Source of the DNA: Bacteroidetes bacterium ADurb.Bin145
GTDB lineage: Bacteria; Bacteroidota; Bacteroidia; Bacteroidales; VadinHA17
Length of the DNA: 64,000 nucleotides
Reading direction: 5' to 3'
Assembly (NCBI GenBank): GCA_002070505.1
Contig: MWDJ01000012.1
Span: 1 to 64,000, forward strand
Part shown: one piece after another, positions 8,647 to 17,061 of the stretch
Position numbering within the stretch: the first letter of the stretch is position 1
How the letters are laid out: each line of letters opens with the position of its first letter
Notes under the pieces: model-generated
The model's input: only the letters and a program-made list of their open reading frames with translations
Told to the model about the DNA's origin: nothing
Databases searched by the model: none
Position numbers and translations under genes: made by a program

Positions 8647-8675
8647 GATCCGGAGCTTTTTTTAAGCCCCGGATC
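8647..8675 (-). terminator. 12-bp stem-loop between PKD gene and porP-like gene
   Basis: Inverted repeat with the outer arms GATCCGG and CCGGATC extending inward to a 12-bp stem (one G-U pair in the minus-strand RNA) around a five-base A loop. It lies 68 bp after the PKD gene stop. No run of U follows on the minus strand, so it may be a weak terminator or an RNA-stability element rather than a full intrinsic terminator. Confidence 0.5.
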
Positions 8676-8742
8676 TGAAACATTCAGGATGGCTTTTTTT
8701 TTGTTAAAACGCTTACCCTCTTAAATTGAGGGTCTCAGAATA

Positions 8743-10077
8743 TTATTTCATATCCTTAAGAAGAGTGACATCCCCCATTTTTGTAAAAGGCTCCCTGTTG
8801 ATAAAATTTCCACGGACTTTCCATATATATACCCCGGGGTCGCACAGCTGGCTATTATAATAACCATCCCAACCTATGTTGATATCATTGCTTTCAAAAA
8901 TAAGAATACCATGTTTGCTGAATATCTTTAGCTGGTACTCTGATACACCATCTGCTTCAGGATGAAAAATACTTGCTGATTCATCGGTTTTTGCTGAATA
9001 ATAGCCATTTGACGGTCCCCCCGGATTTGGGATAAAAGCATTAGGGAATTCTATAAAGTACTTTTCTGCATCGAAGGCATTCTGAACAACAAGAGTATCT
9101 GAACACCCGTATTCCGAGGTCGCTACAAGCCGTATTGTGTAATTACCGTTTTTCGTATATGAATGAACAGGTTCTGACAGGTCTGATGTGCTGCCGTCCC
9201 CGAAAATCCATTTGAATTTTTCTGCTCCTGTCGAATAATTATAAAAGGTGATATTCTCTCCGGGCTGTGGAACATCAGCAGGGACAATTTCAAAGCGGGC
9301 AACAGGCACCGGATATACTTTTATCATACACGAAGAAACAGCTTTCAGGTTGTTTGAGCTGTACAGTCTCAGGGTTACTTCATAATCTCCAGGGATGTCA
9401 AATATCCATTCAGGCTCCTTTTCTTCAGAATAACCTCCGTCGCCGAAAGTCCAACGGAATGTCTCGTAAGATGAGGATTTATTTGTAAATCTGACCTTTA
9501 AAGGGGAACATCCCTCGATAACAGATGGTATTATTATGTTCTTTAGCTGCTTTACCCCTTTCAACCTGTCTTTTTCAGCAGGATTTTCAGAGAAAAACGC
9601 CTTATCAGGCGACAGATTAGTTTCTGTTCTTGAAGGAACAGCCTGTCTGTGGTCCGAAGATATCAGATTACTGTTATTAGTTCTGCCAGCTCGCTGTCGT
9701 GAGATTGATCTCCCGGGCTCGGTCCCTTTTTCCACTGCAATAATTGAATTGTCCGGTTCAGGAACTGTCACTCCCTGTGTCCGTTCGTTTCCTGCTTCAT
9801 TAATGATCTCATTCAATACCGAGGATGCCGAGTCGGGCATTTTCTCATTATTCCTGCCCGGACCTGATATCAGGGCTACAGCAATCGCCACACCGGCCAC
9901 GGCAATTCCGCACGCATACCAGATGTTGAACTTATTGGGAATAAAATGAAAGAATTCTCTCACAGCAAGCTTCCGCATAAGATCGCTGCCTGTCGAAGAT
10001 GAAGGCATAACCTCAATATTATCAAGTTTCTGCCTGAACAATTCCCTGAATGCCTTATCGTCTTTCTTTCCCTTCAC
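8743..10077 (-). CDS. Membrane PKD protein with T9SS type B tail, putative anti-sigma
   Basis: A 444-residue protein with an unusual order of parts. Residues 1-55 are a charged, probably cytoplasmic segment (FRELFRQKLDNIEVMPS) resembling the N-terminus of Bacteroidota anti-sigma-like proteins. One transmembrane helix follows (about 56-76), then a Ser/Pro-rich linker, two PKD domains (about 180-260 and 260-335, each with FGDG motifs), and from about 345 a gliding-motility-type C-terminal domain (FPNAFIPNP, then IFSKHGILIFES, NIGWDGYYNSQ, PGVYIWKV), the T9SS type B signal. It starts 19 bp after the ECF sigma gene, so an anti-sigma role is inferred. How an inner-membrane protein would use a T9SS tail is open. 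Confidence 0.78.
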   Translation of the reverse strand: MKGKKDDKAFRELFRQKLDNIEVMPSSSTGSDLMRKLAVREFFHFIPNKFNIWYACGIAVAGVAIAVALISGPGRNNEKMPDSASSVLNEIINEAGNERTQGVTVPEPDNSIIAVEKGTEPGRSISRQRAGRTNNSNLISSDHRQAVPSRTETNLSPDKAFFSENPAEKDRLKGVKQLKNIIIPSVIEGCSPLKVRFTNKSSSYETFRWTFGDGGYSEEKEPEWIFDIPGDYEVTLRLYSSNNLKAVSSCMIKVYPVPVARFEIVPADVPQPGENITFYNYSTGAEKFKWIFGDGSTSDLSEPVHSYTKNGNYTIRLVATSEYGCSDTLVVQNAFDAEKYFIEFPNAFIPNPGGPSNGYYSAKTDESASIFHPEADGVSEYQLKIFSKHGILIFESNDINIGWDGYYNSQLCDPGVYIWKVRGNFINREPFTKMGDVTLLKDMK

Positions 10078-10096
10078 TCTTTTAAACTTGTTGTCA

Positions 10097-10660
10097 TCAA
10101 TCTCCTCCGGGATATATTTTCCTGATCTTTCGGATTTTATCCAGTTTTTCCCTTAAAGCTGCCTTTGCCCTGCTGTATTGAGATTTTGATGTATTTGTAT
10201 CTATCCTGAGCATCTTTGCTATTTCTTTGTGTTTATAACCTTCAATTGCATAAAGATTAAACACCATTCTGTACCCTGCCGGCAGCTCATTCAGCACTTT
10301 ATATAACTCATCGGATGAAAAAAAGTCCTCTTCAAACCCTGAATCACCAGTCTCAGAAGAAACATACTCTTCTATTTCAACATAATGCCTGAATTTCAGG
10401 CTCTTATGATATTGAGTTATTGCGGTGTTAACTGCGATCTTTCTCAACCAGCCTGTAAAAGAACCTGTTGCTGAAAATTTTCTGATATTGAAAAAAACCT
10501 TCAGGAAACTTTCCTGTAAAATATCTTCAGCCTCAGCTCTGTCGGCAGCATACCTCAGACAAACACCAAGGAGGAAAGGCGAATACCTGTCGTATAACAG
10601 TTGCTGCGCTTTCCTGTCGTGCTTCGCGCACCCCTTTATTATCTGAAGGTCACTCATCAT
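10097..10660 (-). CDS. ECF-family RNA polymerase sigma factor
   Basis: A 187-residue sigma-70-like factor of the extracytoplasmic function type. Region 2 is seen at about residues 20-90 (YDRYSPFLLGVCLRY, AEDILQESFLKVF, FTGWLRKIAVNTAI), and region 4 at about 125-180 with the helix-turn-helix YAIEGYKHKEIAKMLRI and SQYSRAKAALREKL. There is no region 3, as expected for ECF factors. It is the first gene of an operon with the PKD/type B membrane protein and possibly the PorP-like gene, so it likely answers envelope or T9SS state. A short inverted repeat, GCAACC...GGTTGC (10684-10705), lies just upstream. Confidence 0.92.
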   Translation of the reverse strand: MMSDLQIIKGCAKHDRKAQQLLYDRYSPFLLGVCLRYAADRAEAEDILQESFLKVFFNIRKFSATGSFTGWLRKIAVNTAITQYHKSLKFRHYVEIEEYVSSETGDSGFEEDFFSSDELYKVLNELPAGYRMVFNLYAIEGYKHKEIAKMLRIDTNTSKSQYSRAKAALREKLDKIRKIRKIYPGGD

Positions 10661-10852
10661 CGGCTGAGGACATCTTTAAGACTGCAACCCGAAAAAAATG
10701 GTTGCACTGATCTGAAAAATTAATTCAAAATAACTAATTTCCCTTTTCTTTACCTTACTTCAGTAATGATAAACGTCATTAATTTAAATAACAGAAGTGG
10801 TTTAATTAGCATATCAAAATTAATAAAGGATCATTAATTTAATCTCATCAGG

Positions 10853-11764
10853 ATGTTCAATAAATTCATTGCCTCAATACTCCCCTATTTTCCGAAGAAA
10901 TTCATATGGATCTTCTCTCGATCATATATTTCCGGAGAAAAGATCGAGGATGCCATGCGCGTTTCCAAAGAGCTCAACAGCAGAAACATAAAGGTCACAT
11001 TCGATATTCTCGGTGAATTCATAAAGGATCTTGACGAAGCTGAGACAAACAAAAAGGAATACCTTAACCTTATTGATGTTGCCATTGCTAACGGTATAGA
11101 TGGCAATTTCTCAGTGAAACCTACAAGTTTCGGTCTGCTGATTGACAAAGAGGTATGCTACAGCCATATCCGTGAGATTGTGGCTAAGGCCGCGTCTTAT
11201 AAGAATTTCATAAGGATCGATATGGAAGATTCTCCCTGCACCACCCTGGAAATAGAACTCTTCTGCAGGCTCAAAGTTGAATTCCCCTCTAATGTGGGAC
11301 TGGTTGTCCAGGCTTACCTGAAAAGGACCCTTGATGATATAACAGGATTGTCAGATCTTAACAGTGAAGCTGCGCCTCTTAGCTTCAGACTGTGCAAAGG
11401 AATTTACATTGAACCGGAAAGCATATCATATAAGAAATATGAGGAAATAAACCAGCACTACCTTGAAGATCTGGAATATATATTAAAGAATAAGATACAC
11501 GTCGGCATTGCCACGCACGACAGACCTCTTATAGATGGGGCTTACAGGCTGATTGAGAAATACAATGTGCCTAAAAATATGTATGAGTTCCAGATGCTTT
11601 ACGGCGTTACCCCGAAACTTAGGGACGAAATAGTAAGCAAAGGACACAAAATGAGAGTATATGTTCCCTATGGTGAGAAGTGGTTTGGCTATTCAACCCG
11701 CCGCCTGAAAGAAAACCCGAAGATGGCAAGCCATATTATAAAGGCGATATTCTATAAGGGATGA
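10853..11764 (+). CDS. Proline dehydrogenase family protein
   Basis: A 303-residue FAD-dependent TIM-barrel enzyme that oxidises proline to pyrroline-5-carboxylate. Visible motifs include RIDMEDS, RLCKGIYIEPES, ATHDRP, FQMLYGV and the C-terminal YVPYGEKWFGYSTRRLKENP, whose paired arginines bind the proline carboxylate. The length is that of the monofunctional bacterial enzyme. The second enzyme of the route (P5C dehydrogenase) is not nearby. The gene is alone on the plus strand, divergent from the sigma factor and convergent with the next gene. Confidence 0.9.
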   Translation: MFNKFIASILPYFPKKFIWIFSRSYISGEKIEDAMRVSKELNSRNIKVTFDILGEFIKDLDEAETNKKEYLNLIDVAIANGIDGNFSVKPTSFGLLIDKEVCYSHIREIVAKAASYKNFIRIDMEDSPCTTLEIELFCRLKVEFPSNVGLVVQAYLKRTLDDITGLSDLNSEAAPLSFRLCKGIYIEPESISYKKYEEINQHYLEDLEYILKNKIHVGIATHDRPLIDGAYRLIEKYNVPKNMYEFQMLYGVTPKLRDEIVSKGHKMRVYVPYGEKWFGYSTRRLKENPKMASHIIKAIFYKG

Positions 11765-11771
11765 TTTCTGG

Positions 11772-11842
11772 AGTCAGAAGTCCGGAGTCCGGAGTCCGAA
11801 GTCCGAAGTCCGGAAGGATTCAAAAGCCCCCCTCCTGGGGGG
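11772..11842. repeat. 7-bp tandem repeats and a C/G hairpin in convergent spacer
   Basis: Six consecutive 7-mers of AGTCCGG or a one- or two-base variant span 11772-11813. Shortly after, 11827-11842 forms a perfect 6-bp C/G stem (six C, TCCT, six G). This is the whole spacer between two convergent genes, so the hairpin could terminate transcription from either side, although no U tract follows. The same style of short-period repeat appears in other gene-free spacers of the window with periods of 8 and 9 bp. Confidence 0.7.
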
Positions 11843-11880
11843 TTGGGGAGTTGGGGTGGATGTAGTCTGAAGCCTGGGGA

Positions 11881-12609
11881 TTATTTCTTTCTGGTTTTTT
11901 CGAGGTAGATTCTGTTTATACGGTCGATTTCCTGGCTTGTCAGCTGGGATTCCATGGGCGACGGTTTATCCGGGAATCCATTGATCAGCAGGTATGCTGC
12001 GGGCAGGAGTAAAAAGGGGCTCAATCCTACTATCCTGTCCGAGGGCAGCTGACCTTTACTGTATGCTTCGTCCTGTTGTTTCTGCTGAAGCACTTTGTAA
12101 TTTATTGCAGGATCGCCCATCTTATTCTGACCCATTCTCCCCTGATAGGCAGAGAGAGCCAGGTTGTATTTTGCATTCTCCATCGGAATATTTGGTTCGA
12201 TCTTACTGTTCATCAGCTCCGATTTAAGGTTCCTGAGTCTTGGTGTGATTATCACTTCAGCTATCTCAAGCGTATCGGAACTCATATAGATCCCTGCAAG
12301 GAACTCCCTGCCAGCAAGTGTATCGCTTACAATAAAATGAGCTGTCTTGTATCCCAGCCTTGTGCAGACAACCGTATCCCGCCTGTTGACATAAAAAGCA
12401 AACTTCCCTTCCTTGTCGCTTACTGATAGATATCGCCGGTTTATTATTATCTGAGTATTAGCCAGAGGAGTATTTGTTCTTGAATCCATTACTATGCCAC
12501 TAAACCGGATAAGGTTCTGTGTTCCGGATGCTTCCTGAGTGTATGCAGTATTACTCATCAGGAACAGAAATAATAAGAATAGAATGCTCTGCTTCATATT
12601 CTGTCTCAA
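11881..12609 (-). CDS. Exported carboxypeptidase-regulatory-like domain protein
   Basis: A 242-residue exported protein. The signal peptide is best read from the second ATG at 12597 (MKQSILFLLFLFLMSNTAYTQ); the ATG at 12609 overlaps the nitroreductase stop by four bases. Residues about 33-110 form a CarboxypepD_reg-like (TonB-dependent-receptor plug-associated) domain: FSGIVMDSRTNTPLANTQI, then SDKEGKFAFYV. The remainder is Gln/Asn-rich with a short hydrophobic patch (LLLPAAYLLINGFP). Such proteins are frequent in Bacteroidota and usually lack a known function. Location periplasmic or outer membrane by inference. Confidence 0.75.
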   Translation of the reverse strand: MRQNMKQSILFLLFLFLMSNTAYTQEASGTQNLIRFSGIVMDSRTNTPLANTQIIINRRYLSVSDKEGKFAFYVNRRDTVVCTRLGYKTAHFIVSDTLAGREFLAGIYMSSDTLEIAEVIITPRLRNLKSELMNSKIEPNIPMENAKYNLALSAYQGRMGQNKMGDPAINYKVLQQKQQDEAYSKGQLPSDRIVGLSPFLLLPAAYLLINGFPDKPSPMESQLTSQEIDRINRIYLEKTRKK

Positions 12610-13178
12610 AGATTAAGAATAATCTCGTTCAGAGGTCTTTTCGGCACGTGGTGGTTTTTTTCAGGATCACGCCAGTATTTAATATCTCCATCCTTTATTT
12701 CATCAACAATGACTTTCTCAACCGGTCTGCCTAAAGCAAGAACCAGCAGTATCTCATATTTTTCAGGGATCCTGAGTTCATTGCGCAGCTGTTCGCGTTT
12801 CACTGAAGCTATTATGCAGCCTCCAAGTCCTTCTTCGGTGGCCCCGAGCATAATACTCTGAGCAGCGATACCATGATCAACCCCGAAGGATTCTGCAATC
12901 GATTTATCACCAAGTACGATAATATAAGCCGAAGGTCTTTCCCCTTCTGAAGGTCCGTCCCATTCCTTCAGGTATCCGGCCCAGGCAAGGGAAGGGAATA
13001 CTCTATTACATCTATCAGGAGTATTGCATATAATATATTTCAAAGGTTGCCTGTTTGCGGTTGAGGCAGACAGCCTGGCCAGGTCAATTAAACTTTCAAG
13101 AGTTTCATAAGCGATCTGGTACGATTCATCAAAGCGCCGGTAAGATCTTGTCCTGAAAACTAAATCCTTAAGAACCAT
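12606..13178 (-). CDS. Nitroreductase family FMN protein
   Basis: A 190-residue member of the NAD(P)H-dependent nitroreductase fold. The N-terminal RTRSYRRF motif with RLSASTANRQPLKYIICN is the FMN-phosphate binding region, and EEGLGGCIIASVKRE followed by LVLALGRPVE is the family C-terminal part. The natural substrate cannot be told; members range from quinone reductases to bluB-like enzymes. Its stop overlaps the next start (ATGA), so it is coupled to the exported protein downstream. Confidence 0.87.
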   Translation of the reverse strand: MVLKDLVFRTRSYRRFDESYQIAYETLESLIDLARLSASTANRQPLKYIICNTPDRCNRVFPSLAWAGYLKEWDGPSEGERPSAYIIVLGDKSIAESFGVDHGIAAQSIMLGATEEGLGGCIIASVKREQLRNELRIPEKYEILLVLALGRPVEKVIVDEIKDGDIKYWRDPEKNHHVPKRPLNEIILNL

Positions 13179-13274
13179 ATCAATGAAATAAACCTGTAAA
13201 TAATTCTGTCCGATAATTTCCGGACTTTAATATTATATCATACAAATTTAATCAATTATTTAAGCTTAATCGTA

Positions 13275-14108
13275 CTAAATCTCAGGAAACATCTTTTGCG
13301 GCAGTACAGGAATTATTCCTTTCTCTGCGGCAATCCTGTACAGCTCAGTGAGGGCTTTTCTGCCTTCATGACCCAGGTTGACTGTGAATTTATTCACATA
13401 TAGTTCTATATGCCTTCGCATCACATCTCTTTCCATCTCCCTGGCATTCTCAGTAACAAATCCCTCAGAGGCAGCCGGGTCTTTCAAAGCAAATTCGACG
13501 CTTCTCTGAATTACACGATTAACCGCAAGGGCAGTTTCTGAAGGCATCCTCCTGTTTAATACTATCATTCCGAGCGGGACCGGCAGTCCGGTAAGCTTTT
13601 CCCAGAATTCACCCATATCGGCTATCTTTTTCAATCCCTTTTTCTCGTATGTAAACCGGCTCTCATGAATAATGAGTCCTGCATCCGCTTCGCCTCTAAT
13701 CACAGCATCTTCAATCTCCGAGAAGAGATACTCTTTCTTATTTACAGCCTCCGGCCAGGCGATGCTGAAAAGCATGTTTGCAGTTGTATATTTGCCTGGT
13801 ATTGCTATTCTTGCCGTCACAAGATTGACTGGATTTATCTCTGCCCTGCTGACAAGCAAAGGACCATTCTTAAATCCCAGAGCGCTGCCGGAATCCAGTA
13901 TCATGTAACTTTCTGCAGCAAATGCATATGCAAAACTGCTTATTTTTGTTATGTCAGGCTGTCCGGTAAAAGCTCTCCTGTTAAGTTCCTCAATATCTGC
14001 CAGGTAGTATGAAAATTCAAGTCCTTCAGTGTCAACTTTCCCATGCACCATTGCATCAAAGATAAAGGTATCATTAGGACAGGGAGAGAAGCCAAGAGTC
14101 AGTTTCAT
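13275..14108 (-). CDS. mqnD: 1,4-dihydroxy-6-naphthoate synthase
   Basis: Enzyme of the futalosine pathway of menaquinone synthesis, converting cyclic dehypoxanthinyl futalosine to 1,4-dihydroxy-6-naphthoate. The N-terminal LTLGFSPCPNDTFIFDAM motif and the periplasmic-binding-protein-like fold with KISSFAYA and GLIIHESRFTY are characteristic of MqnD. I prefer the ATG at 14108 (MKLTL) over the one at 14120; it starts 1 bp after the mqnB stop. About 277 residues, normal for the family. It supplies anaerobic or microaerobic respiration with menaquinone. Confidence 0.93.
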   Translation of the reverse strand: MKLTLGFSPCPNDTFIFDAMVHGKVDTEGLEFSYYLADIEELNRRAFTGQPDITKISSFAYAFAAESYMILDSGSALGFKNGPLLVSRAEINPVNLVTARIAIPGKYTTANMLFSIAWPEAVNKKEYLFSEIEDAVIRGEADAGLIIHESRFTYEKKGLKKIADMGEFWEKLTGLPVPLGMIVLNRRMPSETALAVNRVIQRSVEFALKDPAASEGFVTENAREMERDVMRRHIELYVNKFTVNLGHEGRKALTELYRIAAEKGIIPVLPQKMFPEI

Positions 14109-14109
14109 G

Positions 14110-14799
14110 CTATAAGTCATTTGTCATAAGAAATTCTTCCAGGGCCCGTGTCAGAGCAGAAAGAGCCAGCGGGATATTCCACTTTTGCTTGAGACGCGGA
14201 CCGATAATATTTGAAACCGACCTCAATGCCAGATAATCGACCCTTTCACAGCTGCAGCTATATGAAAAAGCAGCTCCTTCCATTGTTTCAATATCAGGAT
14301 CATATTTACTTACAAGTCTGGCTATTGTCTCTTCAGTGCCTGATGCCGTGTTTACTGTTACGGCCTTTACTTTTCTGAGTTTTCCTGCAGCAAGATCAAC
14401 AAACCTGTTATCGCAGATTATTCTTCCGTTCCTGAAAGGGAACCTGTCAGGATCTTCAAGACCGGCTTCAGCAAGTGTAAGAAAACCTCTTCCTGATTCG
14501 ATCCCTGCATCGGCAAAGCAATCTGATACGGCAACAACAACATCGCCTTCCGCTATATCTTTTTTAAAGCTCCCGGCAATTCCGATATTTATTGCCAGCT
14601 GTGGTTTTTCATTAACAGAGAACCATTTTGACAAGGACCACGAGGTGCCTACCGATCCTACCCCTGTAACAAGAGTATCGATCTTACAATCTCCTTTCTC
14701 AAACCATCCCCCGGAATTTACAATACCCCTGATATTCCTGAGAATACCGGCTTCTCCTTCAGTCGCAGCTACGATCAATATTCTTTTCAACTTCTTCAA
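14110..14799 (-). CDS. mqnB: Futalosine hydrolase
   Basis: A 229-residue nucleoside phosphorylase-fold hydrolase, second step of the futalosine route, releasing hypoxanthine from futalosine. Seen: an ILIVAATEGEAGIL start, GVGSVGTSWSLSKW, INIGIAGSF, and the purine-binding MEGAAFSYSC with the ALRSVSNIIGPR segment. Immediate neighbour mqnD supports this over MTA/SAH nucleosidase. mqnA, mqnC and mqnE are not in the window. Likely the first gene of a two-gene operon. Confidence 0.92.
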   Translation of the reverse strand: MKKLKRILIVAATEGEAGILRNIRGIVNSGGWFEKGDCKIDTLVTGVGSVGTSWSLSKWFSVNEKPQLAINIGIAGSFKKDIAEGDVVVAVSDCFADAGIESGRGFLTLAEAGLEDPDRFPFRNGRIICDNRFVDLAAGKLRKVKAVTVNTASGTEETIARLVSKYDPDIETMEGAAFSYSCSCERVDYLALRSVSNIIGPRLKQKWNIPLALSALTRALEEFLMTNDL

Positions 14800-15090
14800 C
14801 TCTTCAACCTTTTCAACGTCCTTCGAACCTTTAAGTAATGGCGAAGATGGTTTGCAGTGTTATTTACATCCCCCTAACCCTCCCGCTGAAACGGGATCTC
14901 CGTTTCACTTCGACCTTCAAAGGGGGAATTTGGCTGCACTACCCTCTTCACCTCTGAATCACTGAGCCTCTGCGCCGTAACGCCTTAACGTCTTAATGCC
15001 GTAATACCTTTTCGCCCCATAAATATATGACACAAACCGTTTACTACCTTAATTTTATTGGTTAATATTGCATTCTAATTGCAGTTCCTT
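14800..15090. repeat. Divergent spacer with CCCCCT/AGGGGG element and 8-bp repeats
   Basis: Gene-free spacer between mqnB and queD. 14870-14926 is an inverted element: CCCCCT at the left, AGGGGG at the right, with an inner perfect 7-bp hairpin (GAAACGG, GATCT, CCGTTTC; 14888-14906). From 14974 to 15005 there are four 8-mers of the GYCKTAAY type (GCCGTAAC, GCCTTAAC, GTCTTAAT, GCCGTAAT). The CCCCCT/AGGGGG pair recurs at 17062-17085. The promoter of queD must lie near 15040-15085, but no exact consensus box is visible. Confidence 0.72.
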
Positions 15091-15501
15091 ATGATATACC
15101 TAACTCGCAGAGAAAGATTCAGTGCTGCCCACAGGATGTTCAGGCAGGACTGGTCGGATGAGCAGAACCGGGAAATATTCGGGAAATGTTCGAATCCGAA
15201 CTGGCATGGACATAATTACGATCTGTTTGTTACAATCAGGGGAGAGATATCTGAAGAGCATGGGTTTATTATGAATATCAGCACACTCAGGGATATCATA
15301 ATTGAGAAGATCATCAGCAGGATCGATCATAAGAACATCAATCTGGAAGTTGATTTCATGAAGGGTAAGATTGCCACGACTGAGAATCTCGCCATTGCGA
15401 TCTGGAATGAGCTCAGGGAACCTGTACTTAAAGCCGGAGCTCAACTACATTGCGTAAGAATAGAGGAGACAGAAAACAATTCTATTGAATATTATGGCTA
15501 A
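15091..15501 (+). CDS. queD: 6-carboxy-tetrahydropterin synthase (QueD/PTPS family)
   Basis: A zinc enzyme of the 6-pyruvoyl-tetrahydropterin synthase fold. The zinc histidines are in FSAAHRM and WHGHNY, and the catalytic cysteine is in [11 protein letters not shown], which matches QueD-type enzymes of queuosine synthesis. The ATG at 15091 ([14 protein letters not shown]) is preferred to the upstream TTG. The stop overlaps the folE start, and folE makes its substrate, dihydroneopterin triphosphate, so the pair forms a working module. A biopterin-type role cannot be excluded. Confidence 0.88.
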   Translation: MIYLTRRERFSAAHRMFRQDWSDEQNREIFGKCSNPNWHGHNYDLFVTIRGEISEEHGFIMNISTLRDIIIEKIISRIDHKNINLEVDFMKGKIATTENLAIAIWNELREPVLKAGAQLHCVRIEETENNSIEYYG

Positions 15502-16138
15502 AAAGCAGGAAGAAAAGAAAACCGTGAGAAAGAAATCCAACGGGTACAGCAGAATAGAGCAATGGGATGAAGAGAACATCCGGGAATTATCGCAGATCTA
15601 TTATAAAGTATTGAAGCTGATAGGTGAAGATCCGGAACGAGAGGGGCTCATTAAGACACCGGAGCGTGTGGCCAAGGCAATTCATTTTCTCACAATGGGT
15701 TATTCATTGAATCCCTGCGAAATTATCAATTCAGCAAAATTCAAAGAGGAATACAGGCAGATGGTACTTGTCAAGGATATTGACATTTACTCGATGTGTG
15801 AACATCATATGTTGCCGTTTTTCGGAAAAGCACATGTTGCATATATTCCTGATGGCTATATTACCGGTCTGAGCAAGATCGCACGTGTTGTTGAAGCATT
15901 CAGTCGCAGGCTCCAGGTACAGGAGAGACTTACCACCCAGATAAGGAACTGCATACAGGATTGTCTCAACCCCATGGGTGTAGCTGTTGTGATTGAAGCA
16001 CAGCATATGTGCATGCAGATAAGGGGAGTACAAAAGCAGAACTCTGTCACTACCACTTCGGCTTTTACCGGGATCTTTCTGAGTAATCTTAATACACGGG
16101 AAGAATTCATTCACCTGATCGGCTCAAAACTGCACTGA
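15494..16138 (+). CDS. folE: GTP cyclohydrolase I
   Basis: Converts GTP to 7,8-dihydroneopterin triphosphate, the precursor of folate and of queuosine. Diagnostic motifs are [20 protein letters not shown] (zinc Cys and catalytic His residues), [23 protein letters not shown] and the second zinc Cys in HMCMQIRGV. Start at the ATG at 15494, which overlaps the queD stop by eight bases; a TTG at 15485 is the alternative. The N-terminal 25 residues are Lys-rich and probably disordered. fabD begins 1 bp after the stop. Confidence 0.95.
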   Translation: MAKKQEEKKTVRKKSNGYSRIEQWDEENIRELSQIYYKVLKLIGEDPEREGLIKTPERVAKAIHFLTMGYSLNPCEIINSAKFKEEYRQMVLVKDIDIYSMCEHHMLPFFGKAHVAYIPDGYITGLSKIARVVEAFSRRLQVQERLTTQIRNCIQDCLNPMGVAVVIEAQHMCMQIRGVQKQNSVTTTSAFTGIFLSNLNTREEFIHLIGSKLH

Positions 16139-16139
16139 T

Positions 16140-17021
16140 ATGAAAGCTTATATATTTCCGGGTCAGGGAGCACAGTTTCCCGGCATGGGTAAGGATCTCT
16201 ACGAGAAATCGCCTGCTGCAAGAGAATTGTTCCGCAAGGCTGATTCTGTTCTCGGATTCAATATCACGGAGATCATGTTCTCGGGTACAGAAGAAGATCT
16301 CAGGCAGACAAGAGTCACACAGCCTGCTATTTTCCTTCATTCGACAATACTTGCAGCCGTCCAGGGTCCGGATTTCAGGCCTGATATGGTTGCAGGTCAT
16401 TCTCTTGGTGAGTTTTCAGCCCTTGTAGCTAACAGGACCCTGGAGTTTGAAGATGCTCTGGTACTTGTTTCAAAAAGGGCTATTGCAATGCAGAAGGCAT
16501 GCGAAATGAATCCTTCCACAATGGCTGCAATAATTGGGGCCGATGATAAGACTGTTGAGGAAGTTTGTGCTGCAATAGATGAAATTGTCGTCCCTGCTAA
16601 TTACAATAGTCCGGGACAAATAGTCATCTCCGGAACAAACGAAGGTATTGATAAAGCTATAGAAGTCCTCAAATCCAGAAGTGTTAAAAGGACACTTAAG
16701 CTGGCTGTGGGAGGAGCTTTCCATTCACCACTTATGGAACCGGCACGGGCAGAGCTGGAGGAAGCGATCAGGTCGACAAAGTTCAATGATCCGATATGCC
16801 CTGTCTATCAGAATGTTACTGCAAGACCAGCTACCGATCCCGGGATTATAAGATCGAATCTTGTGGCACAGCTTACTGCACCTGTCCTCTGGACACAAAC
16901 TGTGCTGAACATGATAGCCGACGGAGCGGATTCATTCACTGAGGTCGGTCCGGGTTGTGTCCTCCAGGGGTTGATACGGAAGATAAACAGTAGCATAGTG
17001 ACGGGAGGAGTCGTGGTCTAG
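16140..17021 (+). CDS. fabD: Malonyl-CoA:ACP transacylase
   Basis: Transfers malonyl from CoA to acyl carrier protein for fatty acid synthesis. The start YIFPGQGAQFPGMGKDLY, the nucleophile serine in GHSLGEFSAL and the later GAFHSPLMEPA with its catalytic His are the FabD pattern. 293 residues, full length. It follows folE with a 1-bp gap, so it is in the queD-folE operon, though the pathways differ. The convergent neighbour is a receiver/PPDK_N protein. Confidence 0.95.
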   Translation: MKAYIFPGQGAQFPGMGKDLYEKSPAARELFRKADSVLGFNITEIMFSGTEEDLRQTRVTQPAIFLHSTILAAVQGPDFRPDMVAGHSLGEFSALVANRTLEFEDALVLVSKRAIAMQKACEMNPSTMAAIIGADDKTVEEVCAAIDEIVVPANYNSPGQIVISGTNEGIDKAIEVLKSRSVKRTLKLAVGGAFHSPLMEPARAELEEAIRSTKFNDPICPVYQNVTARPATDPGIIRSNLVAQLTAPVLWTQTVLNMIADGADSFTEVGPGCVLQGLIRKINSSIVTGGVVV

Positions 17022-17061
17022 GGAAAAGTGGTTTTGCGGTCGTGCAGTCATGTAAAAACAT

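Noticed and set aside
8692-8703. T run after the PKD gene as a terminator tail
   Set aside because: The run of T is on the plus strand, so it would be A in the minus-strand transcript; it does not follow a hairpin in the direction of transcription.
14336-14965. Plus-strand frame of 209 residues opposite mqnB
   Set aside because: Antisense shadow of mqnB, Ser/Pro-rich, and it runs through the repeat-bearing spacer.
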